From positions 83,659 to 147,658 of the forward strand of contig DAOOQQ010000004.1 in the NCBI GenBank assembly GCA_035388825.1: 64,000 bases of DNA, written 5' to 3'. The notes below the pieces were generated by a model. It did no database searches and had not been told where the DNA came from. It saw only the letters and a list, made by a program, of their open reading frames with translations. Positions 17,276 through 27,000 of this stretch are shown one piece after another (positions within the stretch are counted from its first letter, which is position 1; every line of letters starts with the position of its first letter). The stretch comes from MWAR01 sp035388825. Its GTDB lineage: Bacteria; Muiribacteriota; Ozemobacteria; Ozemobacterales; Ozemobacteraceae. Made by a program: the position numbers and the translations under genes.

Positions 17276-18952
17276 TTACTGGCTTTCGGGCGAGTAGACG
17301 GACACCTCGACGCGGCGGTTGAGCGCATGGTTCTGCGCATCCGCCTGGTCGGCCGGCTCGTCCCAGCCCTTGCCCTCGGCCACGAACTTGTTCGGGTCGA
17401 ACTTGTACTTGGCGACGAGCGCCTGCTTCACGGCATTGGCGCGCTCGGTGCTCAGCTCCTTCACGACCTCTTCCGGCACCTTGCCCTTCATCGAGCCGTC
17501 GGTGTGGCCGACGATCGCGATGACCGCGCGCTCGTAGGCGCCGACCAGCCGGCCGATCCGTTCCATCGTGGCTTCGATGTTCGGGTCGTAGAGCGTGTTC
17601 GGCAGCGGCCGGCCGATGTCGTCATGCTGCGGCTCGTACAGGTTCGACGAGTTCGGGTAGAAGCTGATGCGCACCGTCTGGGTGACGATCGGGGCTTCCG
17701 CCGAAACCTTCTTGTAGCTGGTCGGCACGAAGCTGCTGACGTACTCGTCCTTGTGGTGCTTGAACGTGCCGTCCTTCTCGATCGCCTGGAGCAGCGTGAA
17801 GTCCATGACCTGGTCGAAGGTGATGGGGTTTTCGACCTTGCCGGCGAGCTGGTAGACCGAGGTGATGTTCTTCCAGGTGCGCTCGAAGCTGGTCGGGTTG
17901 TTCGCATTCAGGAAGAACGCCATGTTCTCGGCGAAGTTCGTCGAGTGGGCGTCGTTCTGCATGCCCTTCACGTCGTCGACCTTCATGCCGTACCCGTCGG
18001 CCATCCACTGGAACGCCTGGGCCTTGAAGGTCGGGTTCTTCAGCAGGTCCATGCCCTCGAAGATGCCGGCCACGAGGCCCTTCACGATCTCGGGCTTGTC
18101 CCGCGCGAAGTCGGCGCGCACGGCCCACACGTCGGCGATCAGCTTGTTCGCCTCGCTGGTCGTGGTCAGAATGCGGGTTCCGGCGACCTTCTCGGGGATG
18201 TTGTAGATGTCCGGCGCCCAGCTCACGCAGGCGTCGATGCTCTTGTCCGACACGAACGCCGCCGCGGCCTCGAACGCCGTGGCCGTGTATTTCGGGGTGA
18301 TGTCGCTCAGTTGCAGACCGCCGTTGATCAGCAGGTTGCTGATGAAATACTGGGACGGGCTGTTCTGGGCGAACACGACCGTCTTGCCCTTCAGGTCGGC
18401 CACGCTGCGGATGCCCGAGCGCACGACGATGCCGTCGCCGCCGTTCGACCAGTCGATCTGTTGGTAAATGCGCGGCGAGGTGCGGCTGTCCTTCATCAGC
18501 TCGGGGGCGAACAGCGCGATCATGTCCAGCGTGCCCCACAGCACGTGGCTGGTGCCGGCCGCATACGCATCGCGGGCCGCAACCGGGTCGTCGATCAGCT
18601 TCAGGTTGACCTTGAAGCCGTATTTCTTGAAGAAGACGCTCTCCTCGTTGGGCTTGAAGCCGTTGTTCGCGGCCACGATCGGCAGCCAGCCGATCCAGAC
18701 GTTGATCGGGAACTCGACGATCTTCTCTTTTTCGTCCCACTTGTAGGCCGAGGTGCCCTTGACCGGCGGCAGCTTCTCCTGCGGAACATACTTGTACTCC
18801 TGAACCGTCGTGACACCCTTCGTGTCCGGGGCTTCGACCGACGGTTTCGCCGGTGCCGCGCCGGCGGGGGCCGGGGCTTCCTGGGCGACCGCCGCGCCCG
18901 CCTGCAGGGCGAGGGCGATCAGGGCCGCAAGGGCGATTCTCATGATTTTCAT
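17276..18952 (-). CDS. Periplasmic substrate-binding protein fused to an OmpA peptidoglycan-binding domain (paralogue 1)
   Basis: 558 residues. The signal peptide is MKIMRIALAALIALALQAGA. Residues about 75-400 form an NrtA/SsuA-like type 2 binding fold (NVWIGWLPIVAANNGFK, SNGGDGIVVRSGIRSVADLKGKTV, FAQNSPSQYF). Residues about 425-555 are an OmpA/MotB-type domain (TVRISFYPNSSNLYEP, IVGHTDGSMKGKVPEE, ALNRRVEVSVYSP) of the kind that holds peptidoglycan. The protein therefore combines ligand capture with cell-wall attachment. The start has a GGAGG site. It aligns end to end with the protein encoded at 19810-21603. The ligand cannot be read from sequence. Confidence 0.9.
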   Translation of the reverse strand: MKIMRIALAALIALALQAGAAVAQEAPAPAGAAPAKPSVEAPDTKGVTTVQEYKYVPQEKLPPVKGTSAYKWDEKEKIVEFPINVWIGWLPIVAANNGFKPNEESVFFKKYGFKVNLKLIDDPVAARDAYAAGTSHVLWGTLDMIALFAPELMKDSRTSPRIYQQIDWSNGGDGIVVRSGIRSVADLKGKTVVFAQNSPSQYFISNLLINGGLQLSDITPKYTATAFEAAAAFVSDKSIDACVSWAPDIYNIPEKVAGTRILTTTSEANKLIADVWAVRADFARDKPEIVKGLVAGIFEGMDLLKNPTFKAQAFQWMADGYGMKVDDVKGMQNDAHSTNFAENMAFFLNANNPTSFERTWKNITSVYQLAGKVENPITFDQVMDFTLLQAIEKDGTFKHHKDEYVSSFVPTSYKKVSAEAPIVTQTVRISFYPNSSNLYEPQHDDIGRPLPNTLYDPNIEATMERIGRLVGAYERAVIAIVGHTDGSMKGKVPEEVVKELSTERANAVKQALVAKYKFDPNKFVAEGKGWDEPADQADAQNHALNRRVEVSVYSPESQ

Positions 18953-18977
18953 ATATCCTCCGTTATAATTCTGTGGT

Positions 18978-19005
18978 GTTGGCGCGACCGGCCGGTCGCG
19001 CCAAC
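18978..19005. repeat. Perfect 28-bp palindrome upstream of binding-protein gene 1
   Basis: A GTTGGCGCGACC arm (18978-18989) and its exact complement (18994-19005) flank a GGCC centre. It lies between the PspA-like stop and the binding-protein start, with no U-run after it. It may be an operator, an mRNA processing or stability hairpin, or a dispersed palindromic repeat. Confidence 0.65.
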
Positions 19006-19020
19006 GGAATGTCGGGAAGA

Positions 19021-19782
19021 TCAGGCCCGGGGGCCGAGTTCCTTCTCGGGAACCGGCGGCGGAGCTTCCGTGACGGGCGCCTCGGGAGCGGTTTCCCCGG
19101 TCGCCGAGTCGATCCCGTACACCGAGGCGAACTCGGCCAGAGCCTGCTCGCCGAGGGCGGCCTGCTCGTTCTCCTTGAGCTGGATGCCCGAGGTGTCGAT
19201 CTGGCCGGAGGAGACGCGCGCGCGGCCGGCGGCCTTGTCACGCCGTTCCTGCACCAGCTCGGAGACGCGGGCGATCGTGTCGCCGGTTCCTCCGATGCTG
19301 CTGATCATGCCCTTCGCCATCTCCGACAGCTCGGCCTGGGCCTCGAGCATCTCGGTCTCGGACACCATCGCCTGCAGCTTCTCGATCTTCTGCTGCGCCT
19401 CGCGCACCGAAACGTCGCGCGCGCGCTCGAGATCCTTGAACGCCTTTTCCTGGAGCTGGAGCTGCTGCTGGTTCTCGTCGAGCTGCTGCTTGACGGTCTG
19501 GAGCTGCAGCGCGAGCTGGCCCGCGACGGCCCGGTTGCCGGCCTTGAGGTTGGCCGTGATCTTCGCCGTCAGCTCTTTTTCCTTCTGGGTCAGGTTTTTC
19601 ACCTGCCGGATCAGCCGTTCGAGAAACGCCGCCTGGTTGGCGAGCTGCTCGTTGAACCGCGAAATCTGCTTGCGCAGGTTCTCCTTCTCGACCTCGATCA
19701 GCGCGTGGGGGTTCTGTGCCTCGAGCCCCGAGATGAACAGCCCGAAAAACCCGCGAATCAGATTCATCAGTCTCGTGAACAT
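19021..19782 (-). CDS. PspA/IM30 (ESCRT-III superfamily) protein
   Basis: 253 residues. An amphipathic N-terminus (MFTRLMNLIRGFFGLFI) for membrane binding is followed by a long coiled coil (residues about 30-170, for example EKENLRKQISRFNEQLANQA and LALQLQTVKQQLDENQQQLQ), the hallmark of PspA/Vipp1. The C-terminus is acidic and Pro-rich. Such proteins coat and stabilise the inner membrane under stress. The gene sits between two binding-protein/OmpA paralogues, with AAGGAGAGG before its ATG, so it is part of the transporter operon rather than a classical psp regulon. Confidence 0.88.
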   Translation of the reverse strand: MFTRLMNLIRGFFGLFISGLEAQNPHALIEVEKENLRKQISRFNEQLANQAAFLERLIRQVKNLTQKEKELTAKITANLKAGNRAVAGQLALQLQTVKQQLDENQQQLQLQEKAFKDLERARDVSVREAQQKIEKLQAMVSETEMLEAQAELSEMAKGMISSIGGTGDTIARVSELVQERRDKAAGRARVSSGQIDTSGIQLKENEQAALGEQALAEFASVYGIDSATGETAPEAPVTEAPPPVPEKELGPRA

Positions 19783-19809
19783 TCTATGACCTCTCCTTTC
19801 GGATGTAAC

Positions 19810-21603
19810 TCACTGTTCCGGCGTGAACACCTGCACCTCGACCCGGCGGTTGAGGGCATGGTTCATCGCGTCGTTCTCGTCGGCCGGAGCGTCCCAGCCC
19901 TTGCCGGCCACGACAAACTTGTTGAGGGGGAACCGGTATTTGCGGATCAGCGCATCGCGCACCGACTTCGACCGGTCTTCCGACAGATCCTTCACGGCCT
20001 TCTCGGGAACCTTGCCCTTCATCGATGCGTCGGTGTGGCCCACGATCGCGACCGTGGCCCGCTCATACTGGCCGACCATGCGGGCGATCTTCTCGAGCGT
20101 CGCGTCGACGGAAGGGTCATACAGCGTGTTCGCGACCGGCTGGCCGAACTCGTCGTGCTCGGGCTCGAACACGTTGGCCGAGTTCGGATAGAAGTTGATG
20201 CGCACGGTCTGGGTCAGCACCGGCGCCTCGGCCGACACCTTCTTGTAGGACGTGGGGACGAACCGCGAAGTCGGCACGTCCGTCTGGTCCTTGAAGGCGC
20301 CTTCCTTGTCGAGCTCCTGGAGGACCGAGAAGTCCATCACCTCGTCGAACCGCACCGGCGTGGCCAGCACGCCCAGCTCGCGGTAGACGAGCGTGATGTT
20401 GCTCCAGGTGCGCTCGAAGTTGGTCGGGTTGTTGCGGTTCGTGAAGAACTCCCGGTTCATGCCGAAGTTCGTCAGGAAGGCGTCGTTCTCCATGGTTTTG
20501 ATGTCGTCGACCTTCATGCCGTATCCCTCGGCCATCCACTGGAAGGCCTGGGCTTTCTGGGTCGGGTTCTTGACCATCGTCATGCCCTCGAAGATGCCCG
20601 CCACGAGGCCCTTCACGATGTCGGGGTGGTCCTTGGCGAAGTCGGCCCGGACGGCCCACACGTCGGTGATGAGCCGGTTGGCCTCGGCAGTCGTGGTCAG
20701 GATGCGGGTTCCGGCGACCTTCTCGGGGATGTTGTAGATGTCGGGTGCCCAGCTCACGCAGGCATCGATACCCTTGTCGGCGACGAAGGCGGCGGCGGCC
20801 TCGAACGCGGTCGAGGTGAACCGCGATTTCACCCGCTGCGGGCTCAGCCCGGCCGTGATCAAAAGATTGTGGATGAAATACTGGGAGGGGCTGTTCTGCG
20901 CGTAGACGACGGTCTTGCCGTCCAGATCCTTCACGGACCGGATGTTGCCGCGCACGACGACGCCGTCTCCGCCGTTCGACCAGTCGATCTGCTGGTAGAT
21001 GCGCGGCGCCGTGCGGCTGTCTTTCATCAGCTCGCCCGCGAACAGGCAGATCATGTCGAGCGTGCCCCACAGAACGTGGCTCTTGCCCGATGCATACGCG
21101 TCACGCGCCGCTATCGGATCGTCGATCAGCTTGAGATTGACCCGGAAGCCGTATTTCTTGAAGAAGATGCTTTCCTCGCTCGGGGCGAAACCGTGGTTCG
21201 CCGCCACGATCGGCAGCCAGCCGATCCAGACGTTGATCGGGAACTCGACGATCTTCTTCTGGGCATCCCACTCGTAGCCCGAGACGCCCTTGACCGGCGG
21301 CAGCTTCTCCTGCGGAATATACTTGTACTCCTGAACCGTCGTGATGCCCTTGGCATCCGGGGCTTCGACCTTCTCTCCCGTCACGGCCTGGCCCTGGGAA
21401 GCATCCCCGCCGGCGTTTCCGCCCTGCGCGGCCTGGCTGCCTTCGGTGCCGGTTCCGCTGCCCGCCGTCGTCGTCGTCGATGACGGGAAGATCATCTGCT
21501 TCAGCGATGGCGAGAAGGAAACGGCGGCGGCGAAGATGCAGCCGAAGATGAACACGAACATCACGAATTTCCCCAACGGGGTCGGGCCAAGTTCCTCGTT
21601 CAC
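19810..21603 (-). CDS. Membrane-anchored substrate-binding protein fused to an OmpA domain (paralogue 2)
   Basis: 597 residues from a GTG at 21603, chosen because a perfect AGGAGGAG site precedes it and the sequence upstream is not protein-like. Instead of a cleavable signal it has an N-terminal anchor (LGKFVMFVFIFGCIFAAAVSF) and a Thr/Gly/Ser linker. The NrtA/SsuA-like fold (about 110-445) and the OmpA domain (about 465-595, VAIVGHTDASMKGKVPEKAV and ALNRRVEVQVFTPE) closely match paralogue 1. It is probably fixed to the inner membrane while gripping peptidoglycan. It is the first gene of the cluster. Confidence 0.9.
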   Translation of the reverse strand: MNEELGPTPLGKFVMFVFIFGCIFAAAVSFSPSLKQMIFPSSTTTTAGSGTGTEGSQAAQGGNAGGDASQGQAVTGEKVEAPDAKGITTVQEYKYIPQEKLPPVKGVSGYEWDAQKKIVEFPINVWIGWLPIVAANHGFAPSEESIFFKKYGFRVNLKLIDDPIAARDAYASGKSHVLWGTLDMICLFAGELMKDSRTAPRIYQQIDWSNGGDGVVVRGNIRSVKDLDGKTVVYAQNSPSQYFIHNLLITAGLSPQRVKSRFTSTAFEAAAAFVADKGIDACVSWAPDIYNIPEKVAGTRILTTTAEANRLITDVWAVRADFAKDHPDIVKGLVAGIFEGMTMVKNPTQKAQAFQWMAEGYGMKVDDIKTMENDAFLTNFGMNREFFTNRNNPTNFERTWSNITLVYRELGVLATPVRFDEVMDFSVLQELDKEGAFKDQTDVPTSRFVPTSYKKVSAEAPVLTQTVRINFYPNSANVFEPEHDEFGQPVANTLYDPSVDATLEKIARMVGQYERATVAIVGHTDASMKGKVPEKAVKDLSEDRSKSVRDALIRKYRFPLNKFVVAGKGWDAPADENDAMNHALNRRVEVQVFTPEQ

Positions 21604-21655
21604 GAAGCTCCTCCTGCGGTCAGCGGAAAATGGATGGCATTCTGTACCGACCCCC

Positions 21656-21684
21656 ATGATATCCGGAACCCCCCGCCAAGGCAA
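21656..21684 (-). promoter_or_regulatory. Promoter of the ABC/OmpA/PspA cluster
   Basis: Minus-strand TTGCCT (21684-21679), 17-base spacer, TATCAT (21661-21656), about 50 bases before the GTG start at 21603. The -10 matches at five of six positions and the -35 at four. Confidence 0.5.
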
Positions 21685-21720
21685 CGGGATCTTCCGCCCG
21701 CTTCAGATACGGCCGGTCCA

Positions 21721-21750
21721 TTGCCGGCAGCGGCTCTTCCGTCGTATACT
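21721..21750 (+). promoter_or_regulatory. Promoter of the ferritin-like gene
   Basis: TTGCCG (21721-21726), 18-base spacer, TATACT (21745-21750). It is divergent from the cluster promoter in the same 207-base intergenic region and gives a leader of about 55 bases. Confidence 0.5.
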
Positions 21751-21810
21751 GTGCCGTGCCGGTGAGGCAGAGACTGCCTGGCCGTTTCCCAAACGCGAAG
21801 GAGTGACCCT

Positions 21811-22317
21811 GTGATGCTGAAATCCCATACGATCGACGAATTGATCACCCTCGCCATCGAGACGGAGACGCAGGCCATGGAGCTCTACGAGTCCATGTCG
21901 CGCCTGTTCGCCCACGAACGGGGTGTCGCCGAGTTCTGGGACGATCTGCGCAACGATGAAACCCGGCATGTGGGCATCCTCCGGGGTCTGCTGGAAACGC
22001 TCCCGGCCGGTACTCTTGCCGGCCAGGCCGATGAAGCCTCATGGCAGGTGCTGATCGATGCCAGGGAGCGCATTCGCAGAAAACTCGCGACCCCCTTCGC
22101 GACGCTCGACGAGGCCTACGAGTTCTCGCATGAAATCGAGTATCACGAGATCAACGGGGTGTTCAAATTCCTGGCGGCCGGCATCACGCCCGGGTACATG
22201 TCGAAAGAGATCATCGACGCGAACATCCGGGATCATCAGCAGAAGCTGATCGAGTTCTCCGCGCGGTTCGGCGGAAAGTCCTGGCGCCAGTCGGTCCTGC
22301 CCCAGGCCCGGCAGTGA
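21811..22317 (+). CDS. Ferritin-like (rubrerythrin-type) diiron protein
   Basis: 168 residues. A four-helix ferritin-like pattern is visible with paired carboxylate/His motifs: ETQAMELYESM in helix 1, DETRHVGIL in helix 2 (a D/ExxRH-type site) and EIEYHEINGVFKF later. Proteins of this group bind two irons and handle peroxide or iron. There is no C-terminal rubredoxin domain. AAGGAG at 21798-21803 serves either the GTG at 21811 or the ATG at 21814. It stands alone and converges with the next gene, with 10 bases between stops. Confidence 0.7.
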   Translation: MMLKSHTIDELITLAIETETQAMELYESMSRLFAHERGVAEFWDDLRNDETRHVGILRGLLETLPAGTLAGQADEASWQVLIDARERIRRKLATPFATLDEAYEFSHEIEYHEINGVFKFLAAGITPGYMSKEIIDANIRDHQQKLIEFSARFGGKSWRQSVLPQARQ

Positions 22318-22327
22318 CCCGGGAGTT

Positions 22328-22915
22328 TCAGAACCTTCCCAGCAGCAGGTCGGTCTGCAGGAACAGCCCCTCGAGGCGCACGCCCTCGACGCCGCAGAAC
22401 GTGTAGCCGACGCCGAGTTCCAGGATGATGTGGCGTGTCATGGGTATCAGGCCCACGATCATCGGCTCGGCAAAGGCGAAGCTGCCGTCATTGAGCACGA
22501 GCGAGCCGCGTTTCGTCTTCAGTTCGTAGGTGCCGCCCCCGATGTTGACCCGCCATTTCATACGGGTGTCTTTTTTGAAATGATCCTCGACGGTGAAGCC
22601 CCCCATGCGCAGGTTCAGCACGAGGGACGTGCCGTTCAGCGTGCCGGACTGGGCCATGAGGCCGATCTTCGGGTCATCCACCCGGCCCCCGAACCCCCGG
22701 CCGCCCCAGACGAGCATGTCACCCCCGAAATCCCGGGGGCCCGAGACGCGCTTGTATTTGAAACTGGCCCCGAAGGCGCCGATCGGCATCGTCTTTCCCG
22801 GCTGCTCGGACAGCAGCAGGATCGGATCGCGTGCGGCATGCAGAGAGCCGCTTCCCGCCAGGAGCAGGAACAGCGTGAGGAGGACGCAATACGGCCGGAG
22901 GGTTCGCGTGATCAT
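22328..22915 (-). CDS. Secreted beta-rich hypothetical protein
   Basis: 195 residues. MITRTLRPYCVLLTLFLLLA and a following SLHAA site form a signal peptide. The mature part alternates polar and hydrophobic residues (SFKYKRVSGPRDFGGDMLVW, LVLNLRMGGFTVEDHF, LELGVGYTFCGVEG) and ends in Phe (DLLLGRF), features of small outer-membrane beta-barrel or lipocalin-like proteins. No named family was recognised. It follows the RseP-type protease gene by 45 bases with a GGGAAG ribosome site, so it may be co-transcribed. Confidence 0.55.
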   Translation of the reverse strand: MITRTLRPYCVLLTLFLLLAGSGSLHAARDPILLLSEQPGKTMPIGAFGASFKYKRVSGPRDFGGDMLVWGGRGFGGRVDDPKIGLMAQSGTLNGTSLVLNLRMGGFTVEDHFKKDTRMKWRVNIGGGTYELKTKRGSLVLNDGSFAFAEPMIVGLIPMTRHIILELGVGYTFCGVEGVRLEGLFLQTDLLLGRF

Positions 22916-22960
22916 CGCTTCCCTATCGGCAGATCCCGGGATTTTCCCGAGGTTTCGGGG

Positions 22961-24007
22961 CTACTGGAAAAGGCCTCCGATATCGCGAAGCGTGATGATC
23001 AAAAACAGCGCGGCGAGGCCGATGGAACCCCATTGATAGATGGGAAGAAGCACCTGCTCGCGGAGCGGCCGGCCAGTGAGGGCATGCCAGGCTGCCAGAA
23101 CGAGCTTGATGCCGTCGAGGGGCGGCACCGGGAGGAGATTGAACACGGCGAGGTTGACGCTCAGAATCGCCAGGAGGGTCAGGAAGCCGAACAAACCGCT
23201 CTGCGCGGCGCCGGACACCTGATCGAGGATGGCGATGGGCCCGCCGACCTGTGTCACGCCCTGGCCGGTGAACAACCGCATGAAGGCCGTACCCACGCCG
23301 ATCGTTTCCTGGAACGTGCGGGCGATGCCGCCGGTGATCGCATCCGGAAGGGAAAGGGGGTGGGCAGCGGAAAAAACCGGCCGCATGCCGACGAGGAACC
23401 GGTCTCCTTCCTTCCGTGGCGTCACGGTGAGGCTCAGGAGGGAGGTTCCGCGTTGCACTTCGAGAGCAAGGGGCGTGGCGCCGGCTTTCTGGATGCAGGC
23501 CAGGAGTCCGGGCCAGTCCGTCACGCCGGTTCCGCCGGCTTTGAGGATGCGGTCGCCGGGCATCAGACCGGCTTCGATGGCGGGACTGCCCTTGACGAGA
23601 GAATCGACGACGGGGACCGCGACGGGATTCCCCCAGAGATGCAGGATGATGGCGAAGAGAAGCGCTGCCAGAACCAGATTGGCCGCGGGGCCGGCCGCGG
23701 CGACGACGGCCTGGATGCGCGGCGGTTCCTCGGGAAGGAGCGGTTCGCCGGCGGCTTCCCGGCGGTCGAGCTCCTCGGGATCGAACGGGGTGACATACCC
23801 GCCGAGCGGGATCCAGCCGAGCCGGTACTCCGTGCCGCCCCGCTTCCAGCGGAACACCGGGCTGCCGAAGCCGATCGAGAAGGCGAACACCGGGCGTCCG
23901 TTCCGGCGCAGCGCGAGAAAATGCCCCCACTCGTGGACCAGCACCAGGAGCCCGAAGCCGAAAACGGCACCGGCCCAGCCGAGAAGTGTTGCGAATATGC
24001 CTGTCAT
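22961..24007 (-). CDS. rseP: RseP-type site-2 metalloprotease (M50)
   Basis: 348 residues, slightly short for RseP with one PDZ domain rather than two. The zinc motif HEWGH is in the first membrane helix (residues 25-29). The FGSP/PLGGY loop follows, then a PDZ domain (about 120-200, MPGDRILKAGGTGV). The third zinc ligand is in FNLLPVPPLDGIKL near the C-terminus. Such enzymes cleave membrane proteins inside the bilayer, classically anti-sigma factors or signal-peptide remnants. AAGGATG precedes the ATG. The usual neighbours (dxr, bamA, uppS) are absent. Confidence 0.9.
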   Translation of the reverse strand: MTGIFATLLGWAGAVFGFGLLVLVHEWGHFLALRRNGRPVFAFSIGFGSPVFRWKRGGTEYRLGWIPLGGYVTPFDPEELDRREAAGEPLLPEEPPRIQAVVAAAGPAANLVLAALLFAIILHLWGNPVAVPVVDSLVKGSPAIEAGLMPGDRILKAGGTGVTDWPGLLACIQKAGATPLALEVQRGTSLLSLTVTPRKEGDRFLVGMRPVFSAAHPLSLPDAITGGIARTFQETIGVGTAFMRLFTGQGVTQVGGPIAILDQVSGAAQSGLFGFLTLLAILSVNLAVFNLLPVPPLDGIKLVLAAWHALTGRPLREQVLLPIYQWGSIGLAALFLIITLRDIGGLFQ

Positions 24008-24068
24008 GAGATCATCCTTCGTGTGATGTCGGGTGTGTCAGAAGCTTGTCTGGAACGATGGCGGCGGA

Positions 24069-27000
24069 TCATTTGCCCTTTTTCAGGGAGGCGTACAGCT
24101 TGTCGGACCGGTCGAACGTGTCGCGGAAGTTGATGTCGACATTGCATATCATGTCATATAACATCAGCGCCCCGCTCGTGTCGCCTGACGCCTCGAGAGC
24201 CGTGCCGACGCGGTAAAGAAGATCTTTCAGCTCATCCGACATCAGCTCGCGGTCGAACTCGAGCGTCTCGATGATTTCGCGGGCCAGGGCAGGTTTCTTC
24301 ATCCGCAGATGGGCATCCGCGAGCAGCAGGCCGATTTCTTTCGAGCGCTTCGAGGCAAAAACGGGGGTCAGAAGGGCGACGACCTCGTCCCATTTCTTCT
24401 GTGCCGCCTTCTGCCGGGCTTCGGCGATGGCGTCTGCAAGTTCGGTATCCGGTTTGGGCGGTGCCGCTGTGGCTGTTGTGGTGACAGATTCCGGGGGCGT
24501 CAGGCCGAGATCGTCCGGAATATCCGAGCCGTCCAGGCCGTGTTCGGCGAAGGGATCGAGCGTCGGAATCGACAGGATGTCGTCGGCGGCGGAAGCCCCG
24601 GGGGGAACGGTTGGCCCGGAGCCGCTGTCGGCGGAGGTGGTCGTCGCCGGGCTGAAGGGCGGCTCCGGCGCGGGGAGGGGCGTGTCGATCAGATCGGTGT
24701 CATGGAGCCCCATTGGTTCGAGTCTGGCTTTCTTCGCCGGAGTGGTAGGCGCCAAAGGAACGCTGCGGGCGCCGCCTCCCGACGAGGACGTGGCCGGCTG
24801 ATCCGCGGAAGGGGGTTTGAGGAAGTCGGGGAGCGGGGTGGCGGTGTCGCCCGTGACGAACCCTTCCGGCGGCGGCTCGACGAAGCCCTCGATGTCGGTG
24901 TCCGATGGGAGGGAGGGGAGCTCGGTTTCCGGGGTGAGCGGCGGGAGGCCTTCGGTCAGGAGCTCCTCGCTGAAGGGAGACAGCTCGTCGGTCCCGCTGA
25001 GCGATTCCGGTGCCTGGGTGTTCTGTTCGAGCTCTTTGCGCAGCCCGGTCACGATTTCGGTCAGTTGCGGATTGCCGGGATGCCGTCGGAGGAACTCCTC
25101 ATACTGCAGGACCGCCTCGTCGAGCATGTTCATTTTCTTCATGCAGGTCGTGTAAACCACGTGGATGCCCATGTTGTTCACGTTGGTCGCCAGCACCTGG
25201 AGACACTCCTTCGCGCTTTCCGCGAACATGCCCTTCTTCGAGTAGTTGCGCGCGAGCAGCTCCCGATACCCGTCGCCGTCGGGCTTCGTCTTGAGGGCTT
25301 CGCGCAACACCACCACGACCTCGTCTCCCATGCGTTTGCTCTGCACATACGCATCGGCGAGGGCCGTCACGTTCTCCCGGTTGGCGGGATCGGCCTGGAA
25401 ACAGGCATACATGATCTCCATCGCATCGCCCGTATACTGCTTCTGGGCCCGGTAGAACTTGCTCAGGATGGGCAGAAACTCGGTTCGCGACGGATCCTGC
25501 TTGTAGATCGTTTCATACATCGTGATGGCTTCATCGCTCGCCGTATTCGTTTCGAGATACGCTTTCGCGAGATACTTCCACCCGATGGCGTTGTCGGCGA
25601 ACAGCGTCAGGAGATGTCGGGCGTTTTCCTGGCATTTGAAATAGTTCTTCAGCGCATAATGAGCCTGGATGCTGATCTCGAGCAACTGGCGCTGGAGCTG
25701 GACGGCGACGTTCGGCCTTCGGAGGGCATCTTCGCTGATCCGGACGGCCTTTTCGTTCTGACCGGCTTCGAGGGCCAGGGTGGCTTTCTTCACCGGATCC
25801 GAGATGAAGAGGTTCAGGGCCGGTGCGACCATCAGGATGAACACGATCAGGAAGGCACCCAGGAAGAGACCCAGGCCGATCATGATCTCGGTCGTGTAGA
25901 TCTTCGACCACAGGGTGTATTTCAGTTTCCAGAAGCTCGGCTGGTTCTTGGCATACTCGGATTCGGTCTCGAGGAAATGGTTGAACCGCTCATTCGCCTC
26001 CTGATACTGCTGGTCATCCGTCAGGATCCCGATCATGACCCAGTCGACATCCCGCTTCAGATCCGGATCGACATCGGGAAGGGACTGGAACTTCTCGAAG
26101 TAGGTCCGGGCCTTTTTCAGATCGCGGTTCGATCCGAGGATATAGATTTTGCCGAGATAGAAGGTGGCTTCCGCATACTTCTGGGGATTTTCCTCATACG
26201 CGCGGAGAATGTCGGGAAGGGCGAGATCGTATTTCTCGCTCTGATACAGGCTGACGGCGAACTTGTACTTCTGGTCGATGCCTTTCTTCTCGTCGATCTT
26301 CGCCTGGAGCTCCTCGCGGCCCGGCAGGCCGGCGAACATCGTCTGCGCCTTTTTCAGAGTCGCCTCGGCGTCCTCGTATTTTCCGTCGGCGAACTTTTTC
26401 TTCGCCTGGTCGAACCAGTATTCGGCATCCTTCATCTTTTTCCGCTCGGGATCCTCGGCCGCGACTTCGGGGGCCGACGCGATCGTGATCTGCGGCGGGG
26501 GCTCGGTTTCGTCGGGCAGGATGTCGTCGCCCTGGTCGATGGGAGGTTCGCCGTCGGCAGGGGAGGTTGCGGGGTCGGTTGCCGGCAGGGAAACGGTGAC
26601 CGGCACCTGGGCGGTCTGGAGCAGGTCCGGTTCGGGCTGCGGCTCGGGGGGCAGCGGGACATCCGGCGGTGCCGTCGGATCGTTTTCGAAGGGATTTTCC
26701 GGCATCTGGGGCGCGCTTCGTTCGCCGGCGACGGGAGTGGCGCGGCGGGTGAATCCCGCTTTGCCGGTCAGCCGCCGCGCCGAGGCGAGGCCGTAATTCT
26801 TCGCGTTGTAGAGAAACTGGAAATCGTCGAACAGGAGTTCGGACGAGGGGTCGATCTGGAGCGCCTTCTCGAGCTGCTCGAAACTCTGCGGCACGTTCCC
26901 CTTCGCGAACAGCACCTTTGCGAAGGTGTAGTGGGAGAGGGCGTCATCCTTCTTTTCGAGAGCCCGCGAAAGGTAGCCGACCGAGGCGTCGAACCGGCCC

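Noticed and set aside
17270..21483. Two very long plus-strand open frames (about 839 and 836 codons) opposite the binding-protein and PspA genes
   Set aside because: They are antisense shadows of real minus-strand genes in GC-rich DNA: no domain patterns, repetitive Arg/Leu/Val-rich sequence, and no ribosome sites.
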